Shown here in pieces: positions 1 through 7,580 of a stretch of DNA of 64,000 bases (position 1 is its first letter; the number at the start of each line of letters is the position of its first letter). The translations under genes were made by a program, and so were the position numbers. The notes beneath the pieces are model-generated. The model saw only the letters and a list, made by a program, of their open reading frames with translations, had not been told where the DNA came from and made no database searches. The DNA is from Plantactinospora sp040120695 (GTDB lineage: Bacteria > Actinomycetota > Actinomycetes > Mycobacteriales > Micromonosporaceae): positions 328,882 to 392,881 of the forward strand of contig NZ_JBEEAC010000003.1 of the NCBI RefSeq assembly GCF_040120695.1, given 5' to 3'.

Positions 1-333
1 GTAGCCGGCGAAGACGTAGACCCAGGCGGTGATCTCGCCGTCCAGGGTGACCACCCGGACGTGCAGCTTCCGGTACGTGCCGGAGGACACCCCCTCGACC
101 TCGTCGAGCTGGGCGGCGTCCCAGGAGTGCACGTCGTAGAGTGCGACGAAGACCCGATCGCCGGGCGACTCGACGATGGTGGTGACGGCACCCTCCCAGC
201 CGATGACCCCCTCACCGGCGAAGGTGAGCCGCCAGCCTTCCAGCCAGCCGGTGCCCACCATCGGTGAGTGCGGGCAGTAGGCACGCATCCGGGCGGGATC
301 GAGGTTTGAGCCGTACGCGGCGTAATGACGCAC
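1..333 (-). CDS. Gamma-glutamylcyclotransferase-like protein, 3' part beyond the window
   Basis: The reverse strand reads 111 codons from a GTG at 333 without a stop. The product begins MRHYAAYGSNLDPARM, and the YGSNL loop is the hallmark of the gamma-glutamylcyclotransferase (AIG2/GGCT-like) fold, which cleaves gamma-glutamyl amides to 5-oxoproline. A later stretch, ALYDVHSWDAAQLDEVEG, fits the usual E-bearing segment of this fold. The gene is divergent from lpdA, 106 bp away, an arrangement like mycobacterial Rv3304/lpdA (from memory). The C-terminus is outside the window, so length and catalytic completeness cannot be judged. The true substrate is unknown. Confidence 0.8.
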   Translation of the reverse strand, partial: MRHYAAYGSNLDPARMRAYCPHSPMVGTGWLEGWRLTFAGEGVIGWEGAVTTIVESPGDRVFVALYDVHSWDAAQLDEVEGVSSGTYRKLHVRVVTLDGEITAWVYVFAGY

Positions 334-439
334 GGCGATGACGATAGCCCGGTGAAGGGGTGGGGGAGAATACGACGGTGCGTGTCGGACGGGTTCTGGA
401 CAAGATTGTCACTGGGAGCAGCGACGGAGGGCGAGCACT

Positions 440-1843
440 GTGAGCCGGATTGTGATCATCGGCGGAGGGCCGGCCGGCTACGAGGCGGCGCTGGTCGCCG
501 CCCAGTTGGACGCCGACGTGACGGTGGTCGAGACCGACGGGGCGGGCGGAGCCTGCGTACTGCACGACTGCGTACCGTCGAAGACCTTCATCGCCAGCTC
601 CGAGGTGGTGACCGGCTATCGGGACACCGAGGAGTTCGGGGTGCACTCGGACGGGCTGGACGCGATCACCGTCGACGCACCGACCGTGCACGGTCGGGTC
701 AAGCGGCTCGCGCTCGCCCAGTCCGCCGACATCCAGGCAAAACTGATCAAGGCGGGTGTGACCTTTGTCTCCGGTCGGGCCCGGCTCGGCGAGGACACCC
801 TCGGTCACACCCACCGGGTGCTGGTGACCCCGTCGGGCGGTGACTCCGCGTATTCGATGGACGCCTCGACCGTGCTGATCGCCACCGGTGCCACCCCGAG
901 GGTGCTGCCCACCGCGGTACCGGACGGCGAGCGGATCCTGACCTGGCGCCAGGTGTACGACCTGCCCCAACTGCCGGAACGGCTGATCGTGATCGGCTCC
1001 GGCGTCACCGGTGCCGAGTTCGCCAGCGCGTACCTGGCGATGGGCGTCGAGGTGACCCTGGTCTCCAGTCGGGACCGGGTGATGCCGCACGAGGACCCCG
1101 ACGCCGCGATGGCGATAGAGCAGGTCTTCCGGTCCCGGGGGATGGAGATCCTCAACAACAGCCGGGCGAACGCGGTGCGGCGTGCCGGCGACGGGGTGGA
1201 GGTCGAGCTCGCCGACGGCCGTGTGGTGTCGGGCTCGCACGCGCTGATGGCGGTCGGCTCGGTCCCCAACACCGCCGACCTCGGCCTGACCGAGTACGGC
1301 GTCACGGTGGCACCCGGCGGCTACGTCAGCACCGACCGGGTCTCCCGGACCAACGTGCCCGGCATCTACGCCGCCGGTGACTGCACCGGGGTACTGCCGC
1401 TGGCCAGCGTCGCCGCCATGCAGGGCCGGATCGCCATGTGGCACGCGCTCGGCGACGCGGTCTCACCGCTACGACTGCGTACCGTCGCCGCGAACGTCTT
1501 CACCGACCCGGAACTGGCCACGGTCGGGGTGTCGCAGAACGAGGTGGACTCCGGTCGGATCCCGGCCCGCCAGGTGATGCTGCCGCTGGCCGGCAACGCC
1601 CGGGCCAAGATGGCCGACGTGCGGGACGGGTTCGTGAAGCTGTTCTGCCGGCCGGCCAGCGGGCAGGTCGTCGGCGGGGTGGTGGTGGCGCCGAACGCCA
1701 GCGAGCTGATCCTGCCGATCACGATGGCGGTGGAGAACAACCTCACCGTCGACCAGTTGGCGATGACCTTCACCATCTATCCCTCGCTGTCCGGGTCGAT
1801 CACCGAGGCGGCCCGGCAGTTGATGCTGCACGAGCTGGAGTAA
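440..1843 (+). CDS. lpdA: NAD(P)H-quinone dehydrogenase LpdA-like flavoprotein
   Basis: 467 aa, class I pyridine nucleotide-disulfide oxidoreductase. The N-terminal FAD Rossmann motif GGGPAGYEAA is at residues 8-17, a second dinucleotide motif GSGVTGAEFA lies near residue 190, and the dimerisation domain is C-terminal. The redox-loop segment GACVLHDCVPSK carries C39 and C44, but the C-terminal motif that in dihydrolipoamide dehydrogenases supplies the catalytic His (HPTxSE) reads YPSLSGSITEA, so that His is missing. Loss of the His is the known signature of mycobacterial LpdA (Rv3303c), which reduces quinones rather than lipoamide; the mycobacterial protein, as I recall it, also lacks the first Cys, which is present here. 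Start GTG at 440 follows a GGAGGG ribosome binding site. Cytosolic NAD(P)H oxidation is the likely role. Confidence 0.85.
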   Translation: MSRIVIIGGGPAGYEAALVAAQLDADVTVVETDGAGGACVLHDCVPSKTFIASSEVVTGYRDTEEFGVHSDGLDAITVDAPTVHGRVKRLALAQSADIQAKLIKAGVTFVSGRARLGEDTLGHTHRVLVTPSGGDSAYSMDASTVLIATGATPRVLPTAVPDGERILTWRQVYDLPQLPERLIVIGSGVTGAEFASAYLAMGVEVTLVSSRDRVMPHEDPDAAMAIEQVFRSRGMEILNNSRANAVRRAGDGVEVELADGRVVSGSHALMAVGSVPNTADLGLTEYGVTVAPGGYVSTDRVSRTNVPGIYAAGDCTGVLPLASVAAMQGRIAMWHALGDAVSPLRLRTVAANVFTDPELATVGVSQNEVDSGRIPARQVMLPLAGNARAKMADVRDGFVKLFCRPASGQVVGGVVVAPNASELILPITMAVENNLTVDQLAMTFTIYPSLSGSITEAARQLMLHELE

Positions 1844-1856
1844 CGGTTCCGGTGCA

Positions 1857-1884
1857 CACCCGTCTGGGCGGCTCCGGACGGGTG
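1857..1884 (+). terminator. Hairpin terminator after lpdA
   Basis: CACCCGTC (1857-1864) and GACGGGTG (1877-1884) are perfect complements, giving an 8-bp GC-rich stem with a 12-nt loop 13 bp after the lpdA stop. There is no U-tract, which is common for actinobacterial terminators. Confidence 0.55.
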
Positions 1885-1997
1885 GTACGGATAGCGTCGC
1901 GGGGCGGTGCCGGCGCGGCTGGCGGCGTACCGTTGTCCGCGCGCGAACCGCCTCCCGCCGGGTCCCCCGTTTCCGGTGGTCGAAGCGGTTCGCCACC

Positions 1998-2028
1998 GGG
2001 CCGCCGGCGGGTCCCGCGCCGGCGGCCC
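1998..2028. terminator. 12-bp perfect hairpin between convergent genes
   Basis: GGGCCGCCGGCG (1998-2009) and CGCCGGCGGCCC (2017-2028) form a perfect 12-bp stem with a 7-nt loop. It sits in the 295-bp gap between lpdA (+) and the HAF-repeat gene (-), so it can act as a bidirectional terminator. Nothing coding was seen in that gap. Confidence 0.55.
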
Positions 2029-2138
2029 TCTCAACGGGCGATCCCTTCGTTCGTTGATCATGATTACGGGTAGCGGCGGCTGGCAGCCGGACCGTCGACG
2101 GACTCCGCGTCGGCGGCCCGGCTGGAAGCTGTCCCCGT

Positions 2139-3155
2139 CTAGCAGCCGGTCCAGCGCACCGCCCGCACCCCACCGGGCAGGTGAGGGTTGTGGAAGCCGG
2201 CCACCGTCCCGTTGTCGGCGAGAGCACGACCGCCGACCCCGTCACCGGGTTCGGGCGAGGGAAGCGTCAGCACGGTGTTCCCACGCTGCAGCAGGGCGCC
2301 GCCCAGGACGGTGCCGTACGCGTTGACGTCGGCCTGCTCGTAGGCGAGCTGCGGGTCGAGCACCGTGTACCGGCCGGTCCGCAGGTCCCAGCGCAGCGCG
2401 GCCGGCGCACCTTCCTGCGAAGCGTGGCCAACCGCCCAGCGTCCGCTCGCGGCCTCGACAGTCACCGACGTCTCGCCGTCGGGGCCGGTCAGTGGACGCA
2501 GCACGCCGGATGGCGTCCGCAGCCACGAGGTGACCTGCATGGTTTCCGTGGTGCCGACGATGGTGCCGTCGTCGGTGAAGCCGGTGATGACGGAGTACGG
2601 CGAGGGAGTGTCGATCACCCGGACGGTGCCCGGAGCGCTTGCCGGCCACAGCAGCCCGTACCGCTGGTTCGTCGGGGTGAGGGCCATCCCCACGATGTCG
2701 CCACGGGAGTTGATGGCCACCACGGTGGTGTGATCCGCCGGATCGGCCACCGGCAGCAGCTCTCCCCGGCCGTCGCGGTACCGCCACGGCGGCGACGGCA
2801 CCCCTGTCGGACCGTTGCCGATGGCGACGCCGTACCGGTTGACGTCGATCGGAGCTCCGCCCGACGCCGGAGGGTCGAAGCTGGTGAGCTGGCCCTGATC
2901 CCAGAGCAGCACCGTGTAGGTGTCGGTGTCCTGGCGCACGATCGCCGAGCCGAGGATGTACCGGCCCGAGGGATCGATCGCCACGACGTCGCTGCGGTAG
3001 GTGTCCACCGGCGCCGGCAGGGTCTGCATGGTGCAGGGGGTGGGCGGGGGGAGAGACGCGGCGGAGGCCGCGAGGGCGGACCCGGACATCAGGGCGGCGG
3101 CTGCGGTGGTGACGGTCACTCCACGCAGGACAGCCCGTCGTGAGATTTTGATCAT
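2139..3155 (-). CDS. Tat-exported HAF-repeat protein of unknown function
   Basis: 338 aa. The N-terminus MIKISRRAVLRGVTVTTAAA is a twin-arginine signal (SRRAVLRG) followed by a hydrophobic core and an ASA cleavage region near residue 33. The mature part is built of repeats of the type (I/V)(N/D)xxGxxxG, for example DVNRYGVAIGNG, AINSRGDIVGMA, DVNAYGTVLGG and ADNGTVAGFH, which match the extracellular HAF beta-propeller-like repeat family. The ribosome binding site is AGAGGGG. No enzymatic motif is visible, so function is unknown; a folded extracellular beta-propeller is likely. It is transcribed away from the ThrRS gene; the two share a 190-bp control region. Confidence 0.75.
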   Translation of the reverse strand: MIKISRRAVLRGVTVTTAAAALMSGSALAASAASLPPPTPCTMQTLPAPVDTYRSDVVAIDPSGRYILGSAIVRQDTDTYTVLLWDQGQLTSFDPPASGGAPIDVNRYGVAIGNGPTGVPSPPWRYRDGRGELLPVADPADHTTVVAINSRGDIVGMALTPTNQRYGLLWPASAPGTVRVIDTPSPYSVITGFTDDGTIVGTTETMQVTSWLRTPSGVLRPLTGPDGETSVTVEAASGRWAVGHASQEGAPAALRWDLRTGRYTVLDPQLAYEQADVNAYGTVLGGALLQRGNTVLTLPSPEPGDGVGGRALADNGTVAGFHNPHLPGGVRAVRWTGC

Positions 3156-3255
3156 CGGTACCCCTCTTCAGGTGATCGAACAGTCGAAACACGTTGCGGA
3201 GTCGGAGAGGGTTGCGGTCGTGGATCCGACAGCGGCCGGCTGCAACCGATCGATA

Positions 3256-3277
3256 CATCGATGGCAATCGTTCGATG
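3256..3277. promoter_or_regulatory. Imperfectly supported operator in the HAF/ThrRS divergent region
   Basis: Half-sites CATCGA (3256-3261) and TCGATG (3272-3277) form an inverted repeat with a 10-bp spacer. It is overlapped by a further CGAT-rich palindrome. It may bind a regulator of either divergent gene, but no regulator is identifiable and chance is possible in such GC-rich DNA. Confidence 0.3.
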
Positions 3278-3338
3278 GGTGGCGGCTCGGCCGGAGGGCC
3301 CGGAAATGGGCTGCGGCGGTGCCTCGGGCCGGAGTACC

Positions 3339-3404
3339 GTGGCCGCCATGCGCAGCGTGATGCGGGAGACGACGACGCCGGGAGACCCCGGCGTGCCGCG
3401 CTGA
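3339..3404 (+). CDS. Putative attenuation leader peptide with three Thr codons
   Basis: A short frame with GTG at 3339 (GGAG at 3331-3334, spacing 4) or ATG at 3348, ending in TGA at 3402-3404. From the ATG it encodes MRSVMRETTTPGDPGVPR. The three Thr codons are consecutive and identical (ACG at 3369, 3372, 3375). It lies 121 bp upstream of a threonyl-tRNA synthetase-like gene on the same strand and is followed by competing hairpins. A run of the cognate amino-acid codon before a synthetase gene is the classical signature of ribosome-mediated transcription attenuation. Translation of this peptide is inferred, not shown. Confidence 0.65.
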   Translation: MAAMRSVMRETTTPGDPGVPR

Positions 3405-3450
3405 CGCATACCAACTCGTCGACTGGCCCCGGGGCGATCCGCTCCGGGGC
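3375..3450 (+). promoter_or_regulatory. Transcription attenuator: pause hairpin, antiterminator option, terminator
   Basis: Hairpin 1 pairs ACGCCGGG (3375-3382) perfectly with CCCGGCGT (3387-3394), and its left arm contains the third Thr codon. The terminator hairpin pairs GCCCCGG (3426-3432) with CCGGGGC (3444-3450). A third, mutually exclusive pairing is available: CCCCGG (3386-3391) with CCGGGG (3429-3434), which would use the right arm of hairpin 1 and the left arm of the terminator. A ribosome stalled on uncharged Thr-tRNA at 3369-3377 would block hairpin 1 and favour the third pairing, allowing read-through into the ThrRS gene. The tract after the terminator (TTCGTCGT) is U-poor. The mechanism is inferred from pairing alone. 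Confidence 0.6.
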
Positions 3451-3525
3451 TTCGTCGTGCACACCAGATCGGCGCCGTTCCCGGGCCGGAGTCGCCGCCG
3501 GGTCCGTACCGATCCGGGAGAGAAG

Positions 3526-4737
3526 ATGCACGACCACCGCAGGCTCGGTCGCGAGCTCGAGCTGTTCCACGCCGATCCGCTGTCCGGGGCCGGGCTGCCG
3601 GTCTGGCTGCCGGCCGGCGCCGCCGCCCGGCACGCCGTCGAGGAGTACGTCCGCGAGCTGGAGCGCCGGGCCGGCTACCAGCACGTGTACTCGCCCCCGC
3701 TGGGCAAACGCGAACTGTTCGAGCTGTCCGGGCATCTCGGCTACTTCGCCGCCGACATGTTCCCGGTGCTGCGGCTCTCGGCCGACGACGAGTTCGTACT
3801 CCGTCCGGCGCTCTGCCCGCACCACGCCCTCGTCTACCGGGCCCGGGGAAGGTCCTACCGGGAACTGCCGCTGCGCATCGCCGAGTTGGGCGGGATGTAC
3901 CGGCCGGAGCGGTCCGGGGTGCTCGGCGGACTCAGCCGGGTACGCGCGATCTCGCTCAACGACGCGCACAATTTCTGCGCCCCCGAGCAGGTCGGCGCCG
4001 AGGTCGTCGAGGTGCTGGACCTGATCCGCGCCGCACACGCCGCGCTCGGGGTACGCCCGGCGGGATTCCGGCTGTCGCTGCGCGGACCGGGCGGGAAGTA
4101 CGTCGGTGACGACGAGGAGTGGCAGCGGGCCGAGGACCTGCTCCGGGCGGCGCTGGTCGGCCTCCCCTACGTCGAGGCGCCGGGGGAGGCGGCGTTCTAC
4201 GGGCCGAAGATCGACATTCAGGTGCGGGACGTGGCCGGCCGGGAGTCGACCCTCTCCACCATCCAGCTCGACTTCGACAAGCCGGCCCGGTTCGACCTCT
4301 GCTACACCGACGCCCGGGGGCGGCGGGCGCGGCCGGTGATGGTGCACCGGAGCCTGGTCGGCAGCATGGAGCGACTCTTCGCGTACCTGATCGAGGTGCA
4401 CGCCGGAGCCTTCCCGGCCTGGTACGCCCCGGTCCAGGTGCAGGTCCTGCCGGTCGGGCCGGAGCAGGTGGCGGCGGCGGAGGCGTTCCGGCGGGACTGC
4501 GTACTCGCCGGGCTGCGGGCCGAGCTGGTCGTCGACGGATCGCTCGGCGCCCGGGTCCGGGCGGCCGCCCAGCGCCGGGTTCCGTACGCGGCGGTGCTCG
4601 GTGCCCGGGAGGTGTCGGCCGGGCAGGTGGCGCTGCGGCTGCGGGACGGTCGGTCGGTGGAGCCGATGTCCGCGCCGGACGCGCTGCGGCTGGTCACCGG
4701 GATCGTGCTCGGCCGCTCGGCGGAGCTGCTGCCCTGA
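3526..4737 (+). CDS. Threonyl-tRNA synthetase paralogue lacking TGS and editing domains
   Basis: 403 aa against roughly 640-690 for normal bacterial ThrRS. It starts at MHDHRRLGRELELFH, the usual first helix of the catalytic core, so both N-terminal domains (TGS, editing) are absent. The class II core is intact: Zn ligands fit C97 (ALCPHH), H148 (NDAHNF) and H274 (MVHRSL); motif 2 Arg is R126 (MYRPERSG); YGPKIDIQ and the motif 3 region MVHRSLVGSMER follow. The C-terminal anticodon-binding domain is present (APVQVQVLPV to RRVPYAAVLGAREV). ATG 3526 has a GGGAG site. It should charge tRNA-Thr without proofreading Ser-tRNA-Thr. A second ThrRS elsewhere is expected; this copy could serve under Thr starvation or as an inhibitor-resistant version. 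Expression is probably controlled by the upstream attenuator. Confidence 0.85.
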   Translation: MHDHRRLGRELELFHADPLSGAGLPVWLPAGAAARHAVEEYVRELERRAGYQHVYSPPLGKRELFELSGHLGYFAADMFPVLRLSADDEFVLRPALCPHHALVYRARGRSYRELPLRIAELGGMYRPERSGVLGGLSRVRAISLNDAHNFCAPEQVGAEVVEVLDLIRAAHAALGVRPAGFRLSLRGPGGKYVGDDEEWQRAEDLLRAALVGLPYVEAPGEAAFYGPKIDIQVRDVAGRESTLSTIQLDFDKPARFDLCYTDARGRRARPVMVHRSLVGSMERLFAYLIEVHAGAFPAWYAPVQVQVLPVGPEQVAAAEAFRRDCVLAGLRAELVVDGSLGARVRAAAQRRVPYAAVLGAREVSAGQVALRLRDGRSVEPMSAPDALRLVTGIVLGRSAELLP

Positions 4738-4749
4738 ATCGCGCCGGAG

Positions 4750-4790
4750 CTCCCGGCCCCCGGACCAGGGGTGGTTCGGTCGGGCCGGAG
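4750..4790. terminator. Weak hairpin between convergent genes
   Basis: CTCCCGGCCC (4750-4759) can pair with GGGCCGGAG (4782-4790) with one bulge. It lies between the ThrRS-like gene and the convergent DoxX gene. Confidence 0.3.
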
Positions 4791-4807
4791 TTCGGTGCGG
4801 CCCCCGG

Positions 4808-5257
4808 TCAGTGGGGGAGAAGGAGCACGAGCAGGGCGACGCCGACGTAGAGCACCTGTTGGGCCGTGCGGATGCCGAGCGGGGTGACCGGTCGGCCGGC
4901 CAGGGTCAGCTTGCGGCGGGCGGCGGAGACGTTGGCCGGGAACATCGCGATCATCAGTAGTGCCAACCCACCCGCGACCCAGCGGGAGCTGGCCGGAACG
5001 AGTAGCCCGACCACGCCGGCCAGCTCCAGTACGCCGGTCACGGTGACCAGCAGGGCGGGCCTGGGCAGTGCCGGCGGCACCATCGCGATCAGGTCGCGGC
5101 GGTGGCTCGGTGCGAAGTGCGCAGCCCCGGTGAGCAGCAACATCAGTGCCAGCCCGATCCGGAGTGCGGGCTGCCAGCCGTCGAGCGCGTCGACGCCGAG
5201 GAGTCCGGCGAGTCGAGCGACGAGCGAGCCGGCGAGGAGGGCGATCAGCGGCGCCAT
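4808..5257 (-). CDS. DoxX-like small membrane protein
   Basis: 149 aa with four hydrophobic segments. Features such as GLALMLLLTGAAHF and PALLVTVTGVLELAGVVGLLVP followed by FPANV match the DoxX/DoxX-like quinone-associated membrane family. ATG 5257 is the first reasonable start. It is divergent from a TetR regulator with two near-identical 17-bp repeats between them, so it is probably the regulator's target. The biochemical role of these proteins in actinobacteria is not settled; links to redox or thiol stress are known for some members. Confidence 0.75.
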   Translation of the reverse strand: MAPLIALLAGSLVARLAGLLGVDALDGWQPALRIGLALMLLLTGAAHFAPSHRRDLIAMVPPALPRPALLVTVTGVLELAGVVGLLVPASSRWVAGGLALLMIAMFPANVSAARRKLTLAGRPVTPLGIRTAQQVLYVGVALLVLLLPH

Positions 5258-5284
5258 GGTGGGTCGTCCATCCGACGTCGGGAA

Positions 5285-5335
5285 CTTGTCACTATCAAGA
5301 TTGCCTGACGGGCGGCATCTTGTCAATAGAAAGAT
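5285..5335. promoter_or_regulatory. Two 17-bp direct repeats, likely TetR operator
   Basis: CTTGTCACTATCAAGAT (5285-5301) and CTTGTCAATAGAAAGAT (5319-5335) match at 14 of 17 positions and start 34 bp apart, about three helical turns. The first copy has inverted ends (CTTG/CAAG). On the minus strand the second copy contains TTGACA, a possible -35 for the DoxX gene. The second repeat ends just before the first ATG of the TetR gene, which argues for the ATG at 5348 as its start. Confidence 0.55.
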
Positions 5336-5347
5336 ATGCTGTCGGGT

Positions 5348-5944
5348 ATGACCGAGGAGGATGCCGCAGGGCGGCCCTACCATCACGGAAACCTGCGCCG
5401 CGCGCTGCTGACCGCGGCGGCGACCGCGATCGAGGACTCCGGTCCCGCCGGGCTCAGCCTGCGCGACCTGGCCCGCCGGGCGGGCGTCTCGCACGCCGCA
5501 CCGGCGCACCACTTCGGCGACAAGGCCGGGCTGCTGACGGCGTTCGCCACCGAGGGATTCGAGATGCTGGCCGACACGTTGGCCCGGGTCGGAGAGGAGT
5601 CCGGCGGCAGTCTGCTCGAACTCGGCGTCGGCTACGTCATGTTCGCGGTGCGCCATCGCGCCCACTTCGAGGTGATGTTCCGGCCGGAGCTCTTCCACCG
5701 CGACGACGCCGGGCTCACCGCCGCCCAACAACGGACCCGGGCGGCCCTCCGGGCCGGGGTTGCCGGGCTCCCGGCGGCGCCGGTCGGCCCGGCGGCCGCA
5801 CACTCCGAGCTGGCCGCCTGGTCGATCGCGCACGGCTTCGCCACCCTGTGGCTCGGCAGGGCGCTCCGAACCGACCAGATCGGCGACGATCCGGAAGCCG
5901 CCGCCAGGCTCGTGCTCAGCCGACTCTTCGCGCCCCTCGGCTGA
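5348..5944 (+). CDS. TetR family transcriptional regulator
   Basis: 198 aa from ATG 5348 (an in-frame ATG at 5336 would add four residues but abuts the repeat element). The N-terminal HTH is typical: GNLRRALLTAA, then LSLRDLARRAGVSHAAPAHHFGDKAGLLTAFA. The C-terminal ligand domain (FAVRHRAHFEVMF) resembles the WHG-type TetR C-terminal domain, which is common in repressors of neighbouring membrane or redox genes. It is divergent from the DoxX gene and likely represses it and itself. Confidence 0.85.
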   Translation: MTEEDAAGRPYHHGNLRRALLTAAATAIEDSGPAGLSLRDLARRAGVSHAAPAHHFGDKAGLLTAFATEGFEMLADTLARVGEESGGSLLELGVGYVMFAVRHRAHFEVMFRPELFHRDDAGLTAAQQRTRAALRAGVAGLPAAPVGPAAAHSELAAWSIAHGFATLWLGRALRTDQIGDDPEAAARLVLSRLFAPLG

Positions 5945-5983
5945 GCGGCCGGGACCGGTGCCACCTCACCGGTGAGTGGCCGC
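5945..5983. terminator. Bidirectional hairpin between tetR and guaB1
   Basis: Outer arms GCGGCC (5945-5950) and GGCCGC (5978-5983) enclose inner arms ACCGGTG (5954-5960) and CACCGGT (5967-5973). It sits between convergent genes. Confidence 0.6.
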
Positions 5984-6006
5984 GCCCACCGGGTGCTGGG
6001 CGGCGT

Positions 6007-7446
6007 TCACCAGTTGGTGGGCAGCGGCATCCCCTCGGTGTAGCCGGCGGCGCTCTGTACCCCGACCACCGCGTTGGCGTGGAACTCCGCGAGATCGGCC
6101 GCCCCGGCGTACGTGCACGCGCTGCGTACCCCGGCGACGATCTCGTCGATCAGGTCCTCCACGCCCGGCCGGTTCGGGTCGAGATACATCCGGGCGCTGG
6201 AGATCCCCTCCTCGAAGACCGCCTTCCGAGCCTGGTCGTACGGGCTGTCCTCGGCGGTGCGCGCGCTGACCGCCCGGGACGACGCCATGCCGAAGCTCTC
6301 CTTGTAACGCCGTCCGTCGGCATCGGTGTAGAGGTCACCGGGGGACTCGTAGGTGCCGGCGAACCAGGTGCCGATCATCACGTTCGACGCCCCGGCGGCC
6401 AGAGCCAGGGCGACATCGCGCGGGTGGCGCACCCCGCCGTCGGCCCAGACGTGCCGGCCCAGTTCGCGGGCGGCGGCGGCGCAGTCGAGTACCGCGGAGA
6501 ACTGTGGCCGGCCGACCCCGGTCATCATCCGGGTGGTGCACATCGCCCCCGGCCCCACGCCGACCTTGACGATGTCCGCCCCCGCCTCGACCAGGTCGCG
6601 TACCCCGTCGGCGGTGACCACGTTGCCGGCGGCCACCGGCACCGGCGGATCGAGGCTGCGTACCGCCCGCAGTGCCCGGAGCATCCGTTCCTGGTGGCCG
6701 TGCGCGGTGTCCACCACCAGGGTGTCCACCCCGGCCTCGAAGAGCGCGGCGGCCCTGCCGGCGACGTCGCCGTTGATGCCGATCGCGGCCGCGATCCGCA
6801 GCCGGCCCCTGCCGTCCAGCGCCGGCCGGTACAGCGTGGCCCGCAGCGCGCCCCGCCGGGTCAGCACCCCGACCAGCCGGCCGTCGACGTCGACCACCGG
6901 AGCGAGCCGGCGGCGACCCCGGGACAGCCGGTCGAACCCGGTGCGCGGATCGGACTCGGCGGGCACGGTGTGCAGTTCGGTGGACATGACATGCCGCAAC
7001 TGCGCGAACCGGTCCACCCCGACCGTGTCGGCCTCGGTCACCACGCCGACCGGCCGCCCATCCGGATCGACCACGATCACCGCTCCGTGCGACCGCTTCG
7101 GCAGCAGGTGGATGGCATCCCCGACGGTGTCGGTGGGGCCGAGCGCGATCGCCGTGTCGTGCACCAGGTGCCGCTGCTTGACCCACCTGATCACCTCGGC
7201 GACCACGTCGATCGGGATGTCCTGCGGCAGCACGGTGAGTGCCCCGCGCCGGGCCACCGTCTCGGCCATCCGCCGGCCGGCCACCGCCGTCATGTTGGAG
7301 ACCACGATCGGGATCGTCGTGCCGGTCCCGTCACTGCTGGCGAGGTCGACGTCGAGCCGGGACTCGACGGCCGACCGGACCGGGGCCAGGAAGACGTCGT
7401 TGTAGGTCAGGTCCTGGCTGGGCTTCCCACCGGTGATGAACCGCAC
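6007..7446 (-). CDS. guaB1: GuaB1-type IMPDH/GMPR family protein, probable GMP reductase
   Basis: 479 aa. The N-terminal TIM-barrel part (DLTYNDVFLAP) is interrupted at about residues 100-215 by a CBS pair (two GxxVGVVT/VGVLT segments), then the barrel resumes with DTAHGH, GNVVTADGVRDLVEAGADIVKVGVGPG and the catalytic Cys loop GAMCTTR (C303). The GuaB1 subfamily of actinobacteria lacks true IMP dehydrogenase activity; the mycobacterial member has been described as a CBS-containing GMP reductase (NADPH + GMP to IMP + NH3), controlled by ATP/GTP at the CBS domain. Start GTG 7446. It lies downstream of accA on the same strand but behind a hairpin, so it may not be co-transcribed. Confidence 0.88.
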   Translation of the reverse strand: MRFITGGKPSQDLTYNDVFLAPVRSAVESRLDVDLASSDGTGTTIPIVVSNMTAVAGRRMAETVARRGALTVLPQDIPIDVVAEVIRWVKQRHLVHDTAIALGPTDTVGDAIHLLPKRSHGAVIVVDPDGRPVGVVTEADTVGVDRFAQLRHVMSTELHTVPAESDPRTGFDRLSRGRRRLAPVVDVDGRLVGVLTRRGALRATLYRPALDGRGRLRIAAAIGINGDVAGRAAALFEAGVDTLVVDTAHGHQERMLRALRAVRSLDPPVPVAAGNVVTADGVRDLVEAGADIVKVGVGPGAMCTTRMMTGVGRPQFSAVLDCAAAARELGRHVWADGGVRHPRDVALALAAGASNVMIGTWFAGTYESPGDLYTDADGRRYKESFGMASSRAVSARTAEDSPYDQARKAVFEEGISSARMYLDPNRPGVEDLIDEIVAGVRSACTYAGAADLAEFHANAVVGVQSAAGYTEGMPLPTNW

Positions 7447-7508
7447 CTCGCCATCATGCCGGAGGGCGATCCACCCGGCCGGTCACTCCCGCTGGTCGAG
7501 TGACCGAC

Positions 7509-7527
7509 CTCTCCGGTCAGCGGAGAG
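7509..7527 (-). terminator. Hairpin downstream of accA
   Basis: CTCTCCG (7509-7515) and CGGAGAG (7521-7527) form a perfect 7-bp stem with a 5-nt loop, between the accA stop and guaB1 start. Confidence 0.4.
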
Positions 7528-7580
7528 CACCGGCCCGCGGCCGACCGTCCAGCCCAGCCGGGCCGGCCTGCGGTTCGTAC

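Noticed and set aside
3156..3525. T-box riboswitch ahead of the ThrRS-like gene
   Set aside because: No convincing specifier loop plus T-box bulge; the Thr-codon leader peptide and attenuator explain the region better.
2242..4401. Long minus-strand frame opposite the ThrRS-like and HAF genes
   Set aside because: Composition is typical of a GC-rich shadow frame (Arg, Gly, Pro, His), with no family signature; genes on the other frames are clearly real.
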